Of a stretch of 64,000 nt of DNA, positions 26,244-35,464 are shown piece after piece. This DNA is from Edaphocola aurantiacus (GTDB lineage Bacteria; Bacteroidota; Bacteroidia; Chitinophagales; Chitinophagaceae), in the NCBI RefSeq assembly GCF_019797745.1, contig NZ_VOSI01000005.1, positions 124,001 through 188,000 of the forward strand, written 5' to 3'. The position numbers were made by a program, and so were the translations under genes. Numbering within the stretch: position 1 is the stretch's first letter; every line of letters starts with the position of its first letter. Below the pieces are notes generated by a model. That model searched no databases, was not told where the DNA came from, and saw nothing but the letters and a program-made list of their open reading frames with translations.

Positions 26244-28016
26244 TTAATTTACCTGGTATTGGTACAGGTCGTAGTAAAAACCTTTCCGCTGCATGAGTTC
26301 CTCATGCGTACCTTGCTCTGAAATTTTGCCATCTTCCAGTACCACGATCTGGTCAAAATCCCAGTTCTTAAATATCCGGTGGGTAATGATGATCACCGTC
26401 TGGTCTTTTAATTCCTGTTTCAGGTTACGCAGTATAGCCTGTTCCGTGGTGGTATCTACTGCCGAAATAGAATCGTCCAGGATCAGTATCTGGTGCGACT
26501 TCAGCAGAGCACGGGCAATACTTACCCTTTGTTTCTGACCACCGGAGAGCATTACTCCTCTTTCGCCTACTACCGTATCATATTGATCCTTAAGACCCAG
26601 AATGTCCTTATCTACATGTGCCAGCTGAGCAGCATGTTTGATCTGCCCCTCGGAAATATGATCTTGCGCAAAGGCAATATTATTAGAGATGGTATCTGAA
26701 AACAGGAATACCTCCTGAGGTACATAGCTGATCTGCTGGCGCAGAGATTCCAGGTTCCATTCCTTCACATTTACATGGTCGATGCTTATCGTTCCTGCTG
26801 CCGGATCGTACATGCGCAACAGCAAATGAGCCAGGGTAGACTTGCCCGATCCTGTTTTGCCCAGAACAGCCACCTTTTGCCCGCGTTTAATGTTCAGCGA
26901 GAAATCAGACAATGCTTTAATGCCGGTATGCGGATAAACAAAATCGACATGCTGGAAACTGATATCACCCGCCATTGCTGCCTCACGGCCATCTTCAGGG
27001 CTAATGATATCCGGCTGCAATTGCAGGAATTCATTAATGCGTTTTTGAGATGCTGCTGCACGTTGTACCATAGAACTGGTCCAGCCCAGGGTCGATACCG
27101 GGAAGGTAAGCATTGTAATGTAGAAGATAAACTCTGCAATATTACCTACCGTAATGGTGCCGTCAATTACTTTCATACCACCCATCAGGATGGTGATGAG
27201 CAAGCTGATACCAATAAAGAAGCTCATTAAAGGTACATACCAGGCTTCCGTTTTGGCCAGGCCAATCGTGCTTTTACGATATGATTGTGAGGCATTTTCG
27301 AAATTCTGTTGGATATCCTTTTCCTGTACAAATGATTTTACGACACGGATACCGGAAAACGATTCCTGTGCCAGCGAAGTGAGCTGCCCCAGCTCGGCCT
27401 GTATCTTGCTGCTTTTTTTATTGATCACAGAATTGATACGGATCATACTGAACGCCAGCAGGGGTAAGGGCAGGAGAGAACAGGCTGCCAGCATAGCATC
27501 TACGCGGAACATACCCCAGATAGACAGCGCTGTCAGTACAATAAAGTTCATCGTGTACATAATCGCCGGTCCGGTGTACATGCGTACCCGGCTCACATCT
27601 TCCGACATGCGGCTCATAAGGTCGCCCGTGCTGTGCGATTTAAAGAAGGCTGTGCTCAGCTTCTGATACTGGTTATAAATCTCACTCTTCTGATCATATT
27701 CTATATGACGGGACATCACGATAATGGTCTGCCGCATGAAGAACATGAAAATGCCGCGGATCAATGCAAAGGAGATCAGCAGTAAACCGCTCACCATAAC
27801 CATTTTCATAATGAGGGTCACATAATCCTGGCTCAGGGCGGTATCCTTTACCAGTCTGTAGAGATTGATATTGCTGTACACCTGGTCGATGACCGTCCGG
27901 ATAACTACCGGTGGCAGTACCGCAAAGAGATTGGATATAGTTACGAACAGAATGCCTAAACCGAAACGGAGTCTGTATTTGAAAAAATATTTATTGAGCG
28001 CCTTAAGTTCTTTCAT
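26244..28016 (-). CDS. ABC exporter, fused permease and ATPase (MsbA/lipid-drug type)
   Basis: The 590-residue half-transporter has six membrane helices in residues 15-310, then an ATPase domain: Walker A GKTGSGKST at about 388-396, Q-loop ISYVPQEVFLF, signature LSGGQKQRVSIARALL, Walker B ILILDDSISAVD and H-loop ITHR. It would work as a dimer exporting lipid, drug or peptide; the substrate cannot be read from the sequence. The Walker B catalytic residue is D-D-S, with Ser replacing the usual Glu after the double Asp, as seen in some heterodimer-forming half-transporters. It is divergent from the lipoprotein at 28127, and no partner gene is adjacent. Confidence 0.92.
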   Translation of the reverse strand: MKELKALNKYFFKYRLRFGLGILFVTISNLFAVLPPVVIRTVIDQVYSNINLYRLVKDTALSQDYVTLIMKMVMVSGLLLISFALIRGIFMFFMRQTIIVMSRHIEYDQKSEIYNQYQKLSTAFFKSHSTGDLMSRMSEDVSRVRMYTGPAIMYTMNFIVLTALSIWGMFRVDAMLAACSLLPLPLLAFSMIRINSVINKKSSKIQAELGQLTSLAQESFSGIRVVKSFVQEKDIQQNFENASQSYRKSTIGLAKTEAWYVPLMSFFIGISLLITILMGGMKVIDGTITVGNIAEFIFYITMLTFPVSTLGWTSSMVQRAAASQKRINEFLQLQPDIISPEDGREAAMAGDISFQHVDFVYPHTGIKALSDFSLNIKRGQKVAVLGKTGSGKSTLAHLLLRMYDPAAGTISIDHVNVKEWNLESLRQQISYVPQEVFLFSDTISNNIAFAQDHISEGQIKHAAQLAHVDKDILGLKDQYDTVVGERGVMLSGGQKQRVSIARALLKSHQILILDDSISAVDTTTEQAILRNLKQELKDQTVIIITHRIFKNWDFDQIVVLEDGKISEQGTHEELMQRKGFYYDLYQYQVN

Positions 28017-28071
28017 CTTGTGTTTAATAATACTTTCACAAAGGTACGTTCCTAAAGTCTTTTGGTTTTGC

Positions 28072-28079
28072 TAATTTTG
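28072..28079 (+). promoter_or_regulatory. -7 element before the small lipoprotein
   Basis: TAATTTTG matches TAnnTTTG, 48 bases before the ATG at 28127. No correctly spaced TTG is visible. Confidence 0.4.
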
Positions 28080-28126
28080 TATCATCATTCTATATCAGAT
28101 AAATCAATATTCCCGTTAAGTAAAAT

Positions 28127-28357
28127 ATGAAAAAGAGTATAAGCCTGATCCTGGGCGTACTTATCTGGAGCAGTTGTTCCAAAACATCAGAAGATAAAAT
28201 GTATACCCCGGAAGAGGCAAAGCACGTACTGGATTCTGCCAAGGCAGAGCGGATAAAATCGATACAGAAAGAGTCGGAGAAAGATCTGGCCATCCGCAGA
28301 GAAATTGAATTAAAGCCGATGATCGATTCGCTGAAAAAGCAACAGCATAAAAAGTAG
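28127..28357 (+). CDS. Small lipoprotein, unknown function
   Basis: The 76-residue protein has a lipoprotein signal (KKSISLILGVLIWSSC, acylated Cys at 17). The remaining ~60 residues are highly charged, rich in Lys, Glu and Ala, and predicted to be helical (EEAKHVLDSAKAERIKSIQKE). The form is that of a small envelope lipoprotein with a coiled helix, perhaps binding peptidoglycan or a membrane complex. No family is recognised. It stands alone between divergent and tandem genes. Confidence 0.7.
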   Translation: MKKSISLILGVLIWSSCSKTSEDKMYTPEEAKHVLDSAKAERIKSIQKESEKDLAIRREIELKPMIDSLKKQQHKK

Positions 28358-28438
28358 TTTAATCATTTTCTAAATAGCCCATAGCAATTCCTGCCGGGCT
28401 ATTTTTGTATCTAATCAACTCATTAAAAAACGCTACAC

Positions 28439-28975
28439 ATGGACACCGGTAATCAGTTGAAGAAAATTGAGTTTAAGCAGAATGATCTGAAAAGAGGTAT
28501 ACCTCTGGCTGTGGTTTATTTTGTTACCGTATTTACGATTTGCTACCTGATATTTGGCGGCATAATAGGCATGGCAGATGCTGTGAACAATTTCGGTAGT
28601 GCAAAGGGAGTAGGGCTTCTGGTTGGATTGGGGTTTCTGGCACCGTTCTTTGTGCTGCGGCATTTTGTAATGCCTAAAAATACAATCGAATTTTATCCGG
28701 ATAAAATAGCCATATATAAAAACAATAAAGAGGAAACAGTAATCTATTATAGCAACATCGCCGCAATGCAGCTGAATGTAAGCAATATGAACCAGTTGGA
28801 TATAATGGATGGACAGCAAAATATACTGTATCATATTCAGCCCCAGAACAAACTGCAGGTTTTGAAGGAGACCGTTTCGGAAATTTCAAAATATATTGAC
28901 CTGCAAAAACAAAAAGGCAGTAAACGTTATTTTGGAAAGAGCATAGAAACCAGTACGTATATAAGAAGAAGGTAA
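28439..28975 (+). CDS. Two-helix membrane protein with a PH-like C-terminal part
   Basis: The 178-residue protein starts with a polar segment, then two hydrophobic helices (about residues 21-44 and 58-78). A soluble beta-rich part follows (NTIEFYPDKIAIYKNNKEETVIYYSNI), whose strand pattern resembles bacterial PH/YcxB-like domains, and a Lys/Arg-rich tail. The assignment is structural guesswork and no function is known. A bidirectional terminator lies just downstream. Confidence 0.65.
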   Translation: MDTGNQLKKIEFKQNDLKRGIPLAVVYFVTVFTICYLIFGGIIGMADAVNNFGSAKGVGLLVGLGFLAPFFVLRHFVMPKNTIEFYPDKIAIYKNNKEETVIYYSNIAAMQLNVSNMNQLDIMDGQQNILYHIQPQNKLQVLKETVSEISKYIDLQKQKGSKRYFGKSIETSTYIRRR

Positions 28976-28997
28976 GACTGTTTTTACAACAACATAT

Positions 28998-29032
28998 AAA
29001 TAAAGGAGTCCGTATACAGGACTCCTTTATTT
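28998..29032. terminator. Bidirectional terminator between convergent genes
   Basis: A 14-bp perfect stem (28998-29011 with 29019-29032) with A/T-rich ends on both sides serves the genes at 28439 (+) and 29059 (-). Confidence 0.88.
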
Positions 29033-29058
29033 ATACTCTTAATTTATATCCATTCGGC

Positions 29059-29844
29059 TTAAGCCAGGTTTTTCTTTTTTGCCAGTTCGGCATATGCACC
29101 ATCCCATAAACGGATGCGGCTTTTCAGCGATTCAATGGTTGCCAGTTCTGCTTCTGCCCATTGTTGCTCATCAGTACCGCACAGGTTGCTGGTCATCTGC
29201 AGGGCCAGGTGGCTATGATGGTCGCCATCCACTTCTATGTGGCGCTCCAGGTAATATTTAAAGATAGAGATACTCTCCGGCAGGCTGCGGTACATATCTT
29301 CGATAATTGCATGAAACATGCCCGGGATCAGGTCTTCACGACCAAAGGTAAAGATTGCAGATTGCAGATAAGCCTTATTGCTGTTGATAGTATCAAAGGT
29401 AAAATTAACGAAGTCTCTGGCTTCCTGTGGAGTATGAGCTGTATCGAAAGCGGTGGTAAAATCTTTTCCGGCTTTCAGTGCATCCAGGAAGGTATGTATT
29501 TCTTTGGTATCAGCACCACATTGTTCCATCGCGTCCAGGTACAGTTCAAAATGGCTTTTCTTATTACCATCCTGGTCTATATCCGATTCTTCTCCGGCCA
29601 CAATTTCATTAATCAGCTGACGGGTTTCACCATCGCCCACCGGGAACCATGGAATGCTGGTACAGGTCAGGTTGTTCTGTAATGCTTTCAGTAAAGACAT
29701 GAAGTCCCATACCGCATAGATATGGTAGCGCATAAATACGCTGAGGTCTTCAATATTTTCAATCACAGAGTATACCTTATGATTGATGATCTGATCGCGA
29801 TAGGGCGCAGAAGCCTCCTGGATTTTCTGGATATGTTGATGCAT
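29059..29844 (-). CDS. DUF3050 family protein (haem-oxygenase-like fold)
   Basis: From the ATG at 29844 it is 261 residues, nearly all helical. It matches what I know of DUF3050: SVFMRYHIYAVWDFMSLLKALQ near the N terminus, then TSIPWFPVGD, and ERHIEVDGDHHSHLAL near residue 215. His, Glu and Asp residues in FMRYHIYAVWDF, HAIIEDMY and YLERHIEVDGDHHSH could form a metal site like that of haem-oxygenase-like diiron enzymes. This is inference; no substrate is known. The frame extends upstream by 18 codons with a hydrophobic run that does not fit the family, so the internal Met is chosen. Confidence 0.85.
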   Translation of the reverse strand: MHQHIQKIQEASAPYRDQIINHKVYSVIENIEDLSVFMRYHIYAVWDFMSLLKALQNNLTCTSIPWFPVGDGETRQLINEIVAGEESDIDQDGNKKSHFELYLDAMEQCGADTKEIHTFLDALKAGKDFTTAFDTAHTPQEARDFVNFTFDTINSNKAYLQSAIFTFGREDLIPGMFHAIIEDMYRSLPESISIFKYYLERHIEVDGDHHSHLALQMTSNLCGTDEQQWAEAELATIESLKSRIRLWDGAYAELAKKKNLA

Positions 29845-29916
29845 TATAAAAGCCCATTTTAGCAGGCGCGGCAAAATTAAGTGTAAAAACATTGCCACAC
29901 GTTTTTTTTAATGAAA

Positions 29917-29941
29917 AAAGGATGACCATCGGCCATCCTTT
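29917..29941 (-). terminator. Intrinsic terminator of porX
   Basis: An 8-bp stem (29917-29924 with 29934-29941) with further partial pairing in the loop is followed by a T run on the minus strand (bases 29901-29919 are A/T-rich). Confidence 0.7.
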
Positions 29942-29963
29942 AAATATAGAAATGAAATATTGT

Positions 29964-31517
29964 CTATCTGCTGCTCATGCGCACAATCGGCACAATCACT
30001 TCTTCCAGGCTTACCCCGCCATGTTGGAAGGTATTCTTGTAATAGTTTACAAAGTGATTATAATTGTTCGGATAACAAAGGAATACATCTCCCTTAGCAA
30101 AGATATATTTAGAATTTACATTCGGTTGCGGCAGACCGGCCTGTTTAGGATTGGTGATGTCAAATACATCACGGCTTTCGTACTGCAGGTTTCTGCCATG
30201 CTTGTATCGCAGGTTGGTCGTTGTGGTACGGTCACCCACCACTTTACTAGGCGATTTAACCCTTGTTGTTCCGTGATCTGTAGTGATGAAAAGCTGAATA
30301 TTTTTATCAGCAATTTTCTTCAGTGCGCGATACAGGGGAGAGTGTTCAAACCAGCTGGTAGTAAGGGAGCGGTAAGAAACCTCATCGCTGGCCAGCTCTT
30401 TAAGTACCTCCATTTCCGTACGGGCATGAGAGAGCATATCTACGAAGTTATACACGATTACCGTCAGGTCATTCTGCAGGTAGTTATGGATGTTATCTTC
30501 CATAGATTTACCATCATCATTATTCGTGATTTTCAGGTAATCCCACTTAAGGTTGTCTAATCTCAGTTTCTGTAACTGACCTTTTAAGAATGTTTTTTCA
30601 TGCAGATTTTTGCCACCATCTTCATCGTCGTTCTTCCACTCATTAGGATATTTTTTCTCAATCTCCAGCGGCATCATACCCGCAAAGATTGCATTACGGC
30701 TATATTGCGTAGAGGTAGGCAGTATGCTGAAAAACATATCTTCATCTTCAGTGCGGAATTGCTCATTAATGATTGGGGCAATTGTTCTCCACTGATCAAA
30801 ACGAAGGTTATCAATCAATACCACGAAGGTAGGGCGATCTTTGGTCAGGTATGGAGCGATCTTGTCGGCAAATACATTGTGCGACATGATCGGGATATCC
30901 TTAGTCGTTTTATTGATCCAGTCCAGGTAATTGCGGGATACGAATTTGAAAAATTCGGTGTTGGCTTCCACTTTCTGACTGTTGAATACCTCCAGCATTT
31001 CCGGACTGTCACTTTTGCTCATTTCCAGCTCCCAGTATACCAGTTTTTTATACAGGTCCTTCCATTCACCCAGATCGGGGTTAGAGTTTAGGGTCATAAA
31101 CAGGTTACGGAAATCTTTCTGGTATTCCGTAGTTGTCTTTTCAGAAACAAGTCGTTTGCCGTCAAATATTTTCTTTAAAGAAAGTAATACCTGGTTTGGA
31201 TTTACCGGTTTGATCAGGTAATCAGAAATCTGGCCGCCGATGGCCTCTTCCATAATATTCTCTGCCTCGTTTTTGGTTACCATAATAACCGGCAGGCTGG
31301 GGTAGAGCGTTTTGATCTGGCTCAGGGTCTCCAGGCCGGTCATACCGGGCATACTTTCGTCCAGGATGACCACTTCTGCCTGATGGCTTCTCAGGTGTTC
31401 CAGGGCATCGTAACCATTCGTAAACGGGGTAACTTCGTAACCTTTATTTTTCAGGAATAATATCTGCGATTTCAGTGATTCGATTTCATCATCGACCCAA
31501 AGAATATTTGAATTCAT
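29964..31517 (-). CDS. porX: PorX: T9SS response regulator with PglZ/alkaline-phosphatase effector domain
   Basis: The 517-residue protein has a receiver domain (1-120) with the acidic pocket D9/D10, phospho-acceptor Asp in VVILDESMPG (about D53) and Lys in YLIKPVNP (about 103). Next come a helical linker and a PglZ-type phosphatase domain from about 200 (PTFVVLIDNLRFDQW, LFITTDHGTTR, KHGRNL). Length and architecture match PorX of Porphyromonas and Flavobacterium, where it acts with the kinase PorY and the ECF factor SigP to control type IX secretion; its effector domain acts on nucleotides. No porY or T9SS structural gene is adjacent, which is usual. It fits the two T9SS cargo proteins in this window. 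Confidence 0.93.
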   Translation of the reverse strand: MNSNILWVDDEIESLKSQILFLKNKGYEVTPFTNGYDALEHLRSHQAEVVILDESMPGMTGLETLSQIKTLYPSLPVIMVTKNEAENIMEEAIGGQISDYLIKPVNPNQVLLSLKKIFDGKRLVSEKTTTEYQKDFRNLFMTLNSNPDLGEWKDLYKKLVYWELEMSKSDSPEMLEVFNSQKVEANTEFFKFVSRNYLDWINKTTKDIPIMSHNVFADKIAPYLTKDRPTFVVLIDNLRFDQWRTIAPIINEQFRTEDEDMFFSILPTSTQYSRNAIFAGMMPLEIEKKYPNEWKNDDEDGGKNLHEKTFLKGQLQKLRLDNLKWDYLKITNNDDGKSMEDNIHNYLQNDLTVIVYNFVDMLSHARTEMEVLKELASDEVSYRSLTTSWFEHSPLYRALKKIADKNIQLFITTDHGTTRVKSPSKVVGDRTTTTNLRYKHGRNLQYESRDVFDITNPKQAGLPQPNVNSKYIFAKGDVFLCYPNNYNHFVNYYKNTFQHGGVSLEEVIVPIVRMSSR

Positions 31518-31643
31518 ATAGTTGTGGATTGTTTTCTTGTTTATAGCTTATAGACGTTAAATATCAAACATTTATTTTACTTTAAGTACTAATAAAAATA
31601 CAAAATGCCAGTATTTACCTATATTTTACAAGCCTGTAACGAA

Positions 31644-31669
31644 AAAAGCCATTCCGGAGAATGGCTTTT
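31644..31669 (-). terminator. Intrinsic terminator of the PhaE-like gene
   Basis: An 11-bp perfect stem (31644-31654 with 31659-31669) around CGGA, 28 bases after the stop, with T residues following on the minus strand. Confidence 0.85.
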
Positions 31670-31696
31670 CTGCTATATGTATAAAATCTGTAAAGA

Positions 31697-33166
31697 CTAT
31701 TTTTTGGTTACTTTCTTAGCGGCTTTACCTTCCACTTCAGCACCTTCTTCTTCCGTTTCAGGAATCTCATCGCTTACTTCCAGCATTTTTTCCAGCTGGC
31801 GTACTTCTTTCTTCAGATCATAGATTGTTTTATATAACTCATCCAGTTCTGATTTAGTCGCAACCGGCATACCAGCCAGCATTTTTTCTGACTGCATATC
31901 CATTTCTTTACGGATCTTAAGTTGCAGTGAGCTTACTTCAGCCATCAGCTGGCTATACTCATCGCTTTCGAACAGAGATACATATACCTGATCGCCAATG
32001 TTTAACCACTCTTGATATAAAGCAGCAATATTGTTGATCTCAACACCGTTTTCGATCTTTCCGGTAATATTATCAGCCAGAGACTCGATTACTTTCTGAC
32101 CTTGCTGATATACCATGAACTGCAGTTCTGCATTTTTAATATTGTAGATAGCAGTCTTATCCAGGATAGAAGACCATTCGCTTGCCGCTTTGGTAAACTG
32201 GTTAGGGGTAGCCATTTTAGTGAACGGAGCAGCAGACTCGCTCAGGTTTTGTTGCATCGCCTGGTACATATTCGTCATAGCAGAAAATACATTCTGACCG
32301 CCAAATGGATTCATACCATTCATCGCTTCAGTAGCCTGCTGATAAAAACTACGACCCTGACCTGCAGCATCTTTTACATACTGGCTCATCATTTCAGTAG
32401 CCTGTTGCATGTAATTGCGGCTTTCGTCTGTATTGAAACCGAAATAGTTGTTCATCAGTTCTTTGTATGCTTCAAAGTTGAATGCTTTTTTGAACTGCTC
32501 AGCGTTGAAAGATTTGTCCTGGATAGATTTCCAGAAAGGAAGCCACATTTCGTAAAATTTGCTGAAGCCAGATGTTACATTCATCATATTAGAGAATGCA
32601 TCTTTGCTGTTGTTATGCTGAAAGTTCTGAGAGAACTGAGAGAAAGATTGTTTCAGCAGATCGTTGTATTGACCGAAGATGCCGTTCCAGTCAGACTGAC
32701 CGTTAAAGCTGTTCATTGGGCTGAACGACTGCATCAGGTTCATCCAGTTATTTGCAGTCTGGTATTTTTGAAACCAGCCATTCCAGTTGTTCATCATTTC
32801 CATTGGGTTGAACTGGAACATTTTGTCAGCTGATGGAGTATGTTGTTTCATAAAAGACTGGTTTGTTTCCCAGGCTTTTTTAGCCATTTCTACCTGGTTG
32901 TTTAACCAGTTTTGATAAAAGGTACCTGCTTTTTCCATTTGTTCTTTAGCGTTATTGGTAACCTGCTCTACTTTTTCTGCAGAACCGGAGAATGCTTTTT
33001 TCTGCTGCTCCAGCCAGTTTTTGTAGAACTCTTTACCCTTTTCCATGTTGTCGTTTACAAACGCATTGTTCTGGGTAGCCTGTTTAGTTGTTTCTACCAT
33101 ATTGTCCACCATTTTCTGTTGTGCTTCCAATACGGTTTCTACAAAGTTTTTGTTTTCTGAAGCCAT
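31697..33166 (-). CDS. PhaE/phasin-like coiled-coil protein
   Basis: The 489-residue protein has no signal or membrane helix. The N-terminal third has phasin-like repeats (KEFYKNWLEQQKKAF, GTFYQNWLNNQVEMAKKAW); the middle is rich in Asn, Met, Phe and Gln. Residues about 340-460 resemble the conserved C-terminal region of PhaE, the second subunit of class III polyhydroxyalkanoate synthase (YQQGQKVIESLAD, NNIAALYQEWLNIGDQVYVSLF, MPVATKSELDELYKTIYDLKKEVRQLEK). A coiled coil and an acidic then Lys-rich tail (AAKKVTKK) end it. No phaC synthase is next to it. It could coat PHA granules, be a scaffold for a distant PhaC, or do something unrelated. It has a well-formed promoter and is monocistronic. 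Confidence 0.7.
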   Translation of the reverse strand: MASENKNFVETVLEAQQKMVDNMVETTKQATQNNAFVNDNMEKGKEFYKNWLEQQKKAFSGSAEKVEQVTNNAKEQMEKAGTFYQNWLNNQVEMAKKAWETNQSFMKQHTPSADKMFQFNPMEMMNNWNGWFQKYQTANNWMNLMQSFSPMNSFNGQSDWNGIFGQYNDLLKQSFSQFSQNFQHNNSKDAFSNMMNVTSGFSKFYEMWLPFWKSIQDKSFNAEQFKKAFNFEAYKELMNNYFGFNTDESRNYMQQATEMMSQYVKDAAGQGRSFYQQATEAMNGMNPFGGQNVFSAMTNMYQAMQQNLSESAAPFTKMATPNQFTKAASEWSSILDKTAIYNIKNAELQFMVYQQGQKVIESLADNITGKIENGVEINNIAALYQEWLNIGDQVYVSLFESDEYSQLMAEVSSLQLKIRKEMDMQSEKMLAGMPVATKSELDELYKTIYDLKKEVRQLEKMLEVSDEIPETEEEGAEVEGKAAKKVTKK

Positions 33167-33220
33167 AGCTAATAAGTTTTTTAATATGAATAAATGTGGT
33201 TAAATACTAAATGAATGAGG

Positions 33221-33251
33221 CAAAAGTATTATGGTTTTTTTTAATAGGCAA
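33221..33251 (-). promoter_or_regulatory. Promoter of the PhaE-like gene
   Basis: On the minus strand, TTG (33251-33249) and TACTTTTG (33228-33221) are separated by 20 bases, matching the Bacteroidota -33/-7 consensus, about 55 bases before the ATG. The rest of 33252-33493 is very AT-rich and contains no gene that I can support. Confidence 0.7.
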
Positions 33252-33493
33252 GTAGATCTGCGTTAAATCTATATTTCTTTTTAATTTATTTATTAGTGTA
33301 ATATGTAAATGCATTTATACTAATTGTTATCAAATTATATAAATATATAATAAATAAATTATAAGCTAAATGGCTTATAATTTTTATCAAAATTTAATAT
33401 TCCCTTCATTTGCAGCAAGATATGTGCATTATGAAGAAAATCTTAACAGTTAAAATATCCCCATAACGGGGAACTTTTATACCTTCGGAAGCT

Positions 33494-34837
33494 ATGAATC
33501 CTTTACTCCCTGACCCAATTAAAATTTCAGTACTGGCCGGTTTATTGTTCGGCACTACCATTACTCAAACACATGCACAAAACCTGGACACGGCAAAGCT
33601 GAACCAGTATTTTGCCACCCTGGAAACAAATAATAAGTTCATGGGATCTGTTGCCATAGCTAAAGATGGCAAAGTCTTGTATACCAGATCCGTTGGGTAT
33701 TCCGACGTAGATCAGAAAGTACCATTGCAGCAAAGACCTCATCTGCATATCGGTTCCATTTCCAAAATGTTTACGGCAACGATGATCATGCAGGCGGTGG
33801 AAGAAAGAAAGCTCAGCCTGGACACTAAACTGTCCGCATATTTCCCTAAAGTAAAGAATGCAGATCAGATCAGTATAGACCAATTGCTACGCCACCAGAG
33901 CGGTATACACAACTTCACCAGCGACGATGACTACCAGAAATGGTATACACAGCCTCAGGCTCCTGGCGCTATGCAACAGCGCATAGAGGCTATGGACAGT
34001 GATTTTGCACCAGGCGAAACAACCAAATACAGCAATACCAATTATGTATTGCTCAGCCTGATCCTGGAGAAAATATATAAAAAGCCTTATGCCGACTTGC
34101 TGAAGCAGAAGATTGTTACTCCGCTGGGACTGAAAGACACTTACTATGGCGGCAAAATAGATACAAAGAAAGGAGAAGCATACTCTTATAATTATACCAG
34201 TCGCTGGGAAAAAGAAGCCGAGACAGACCCTTCTGTACCCTTAGGTGCAGGTGGGGTAGTATCGACACCAGCCGACCTGATCCGTTTTGAGGAAGGGATA
34301 TTCAGCACAAAGCTGGTGAAGCCGGAAACGCTGGAACAGATGAAGACCAAAAAAGATGTATTTGGTATCGGGATGTTTGCATTTCCTTTCAATGAAAAGC
34401 AAGGCTATGGCCATGATGGCGCAATTGATGGCTTTTCCTCAATGGTGGGTTACTTCCCGGACGATAAGGTCTCTTTCTCCTTTATATCCAACGGTAGTAA
34501 TTATGTCAATAATAATATCACTATCGTATTGTGTCAGGCTGCCTTTCAGCAACCTTTCGAAATACCTGTTTTCACTACCTATGCCGTTACCGAAGCAGAG
34601 CTTGCACAATATGAGGGCGTATATGCCGTAGAAGGGGCACCGATGAAGATTACGTTCAAAAGGGACAAAGATGTACTGACCGCACAGGCTACCGGCCAGC
34701 CGGCCATGCCGCTGACCGCTACTGCTAAGAATCAGTTCAGCTTCGAGCAGGCGGCTGCTGTATTCGAGTTTGATCCCGCAGCAAAAACCATGACGCTGAA
34801 GCAGGGCGGTGGCAGCTTTACCTTTACTAAAGAGTAA
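33494..34837 (+). CDS. Serine hydrolase of the beta-lactamase/DD-peptidase family
   Basis: The 447-residue protein has a signal peptide ending THAQ near residue 29. Its class C beta-lactamase-like catalytic motifs are SISK (nucleophile S88, K91), YSN at about 180 (KYSNTNYVLL) and HDG in GYGHDGAIDGF at about 308. The C-terminal ~90 residues form the small beta domain that also ends the partial gene at 3-347, so the two are paralogues. Members hydrolyse peptides, esters or cell-wall peptides in the periplasm; the substrate is unknown. It is followed 32 bases later by a thioredoxin-like gene on the same strand, and the two may be co-transcribed. Confidence 0.9.
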   Translation: MNPLLPDPIKISVLAGLLFGTTITQTHAQNLDTAKLNQYFATLETNNKFMGSVAIAKDGKVLYTRSVGYSDVDQKVPLQQRPHLHIGSISKMFTATMIMQAVEERKLSLDTKLSAYFPKVKNADQISIDQLLRHQSGIHNFTSDDDYQKWYTQPQAPGAMQQRIEAMDSDFAPGETTKYSNTNYVLLSLILEKIYKKPYADLLKQKIVTPLGLKDTYYGGKIDTKKGEAYSYNYTSRWEKEAETDPSVPLGAGGVVSTPADLIRFEEGIFSTKLVKPETLEQMKTKKDVFGIGMFAFPFNEKQGYGHDGAIDGFSSMVGYFPDDKVSFSFISNGSNYVNNNITIVLCQAAFQQPFEIPVFTTYAVTEAELAQYEGVYAVEGAPMKITFKRDKDVLTAQATGQPAMPLTATAKNQFSFEQAAAVFEFDPAAKTMTLKQGGGSFTFTKE

Positions 34838-34869
34838 ACTATTTTATACAACAGGAATTAATTATATAA

Positions 34870-35388
34870 ATGAAGAAGATTTTTGGTCTGGGCATCTTAA
34901 TGGCCACTGCAGCGAGCCTGCAGGCACAGAAAAAGCCCGAAGTGATGAAAACAGGTTTCAGCAAAGAAGCCCTGACGCAATATGTATATACACCTGGTGG
35001 TGATTCCCTCACCATGGGCGATGTATTGAAGAAGCATAAGAAGGAAACAGTAGTACTCGATCTCTGGGCCGGATGGTGCAAAGATTGTATTGCTGTAATG
35101 GAGGAAAGCAAGGCTTTGTCTCAGAAATATCCCAAAGTAGCTTTTGTCTATTTGTCACTGGACCGTTCCGATAGCGCCTGGAAATCCAGTATGGCGAAGC
35201 ATGGACTGGCAGGAAAAGAGAATTATTGGTTTAAAGCCGGCTGGAAAAATAAGTTCAATAATTACATAGACCTGAACTGGATTCCAAGATATATGGTCTT
35301 GACTACCAAGGGGAAAATAGGAGCATACTACATTGTAAAACCCGATGAGCCACAGCTGATCGAACTGCTGGAGCAGAGCAATAAGTAA
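34870..35388 (+). CDS. Secreted TlpA-like thioredoxin-fold protein
   Basis: The 172-residue protein has a signal peptide (KKIFGLGILMATAASLQAQ) and a thioredoxin-like domain with an intact CxxC in DLWAGWCKDCIAVMEE (C70, C73) and a cis-Pro candidate in NWIPRYMVL. It is probably a periplasmic thiol-disulfide reductase or resilience protein. It lies between a serine hydrolase and dsbD on the same strand; DsbD would supply electrons to such a protein, so a functional link is likely. Confidence 0.85.
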   Translation: MKKIFGLGILMATAASLQAQKKPEVMKTGFSKEALTQYVYTPGGDSLTMGDVLKKHKKETVVLDLWAGWCKDCIAVMEESKALSQKYPKVAFVYLSLDRSDSAWKSSMAKHGLAGKENYWFKAGWKNKFNNYIDLNWIPRYMVLTTKGKIGAYYIVKPDEPQLIELLEQSNK

Positions 35389-35464
35389 AATGGCATGACC
35401 AAGTATTAAATTTATTTTACTAAATTGCAAAACCAAAAAATTACATACCGTTTATTTTACATTA

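Noticed and set aside
33430-33466. Short ATG frame (about 11 codons) before the serine hydrolase, as a leader peptide
   Set aside because: Only a few codons precede a weak CCCC/GGGG hairpin. There is no run of regulatory codons and no clear attenuator structure.
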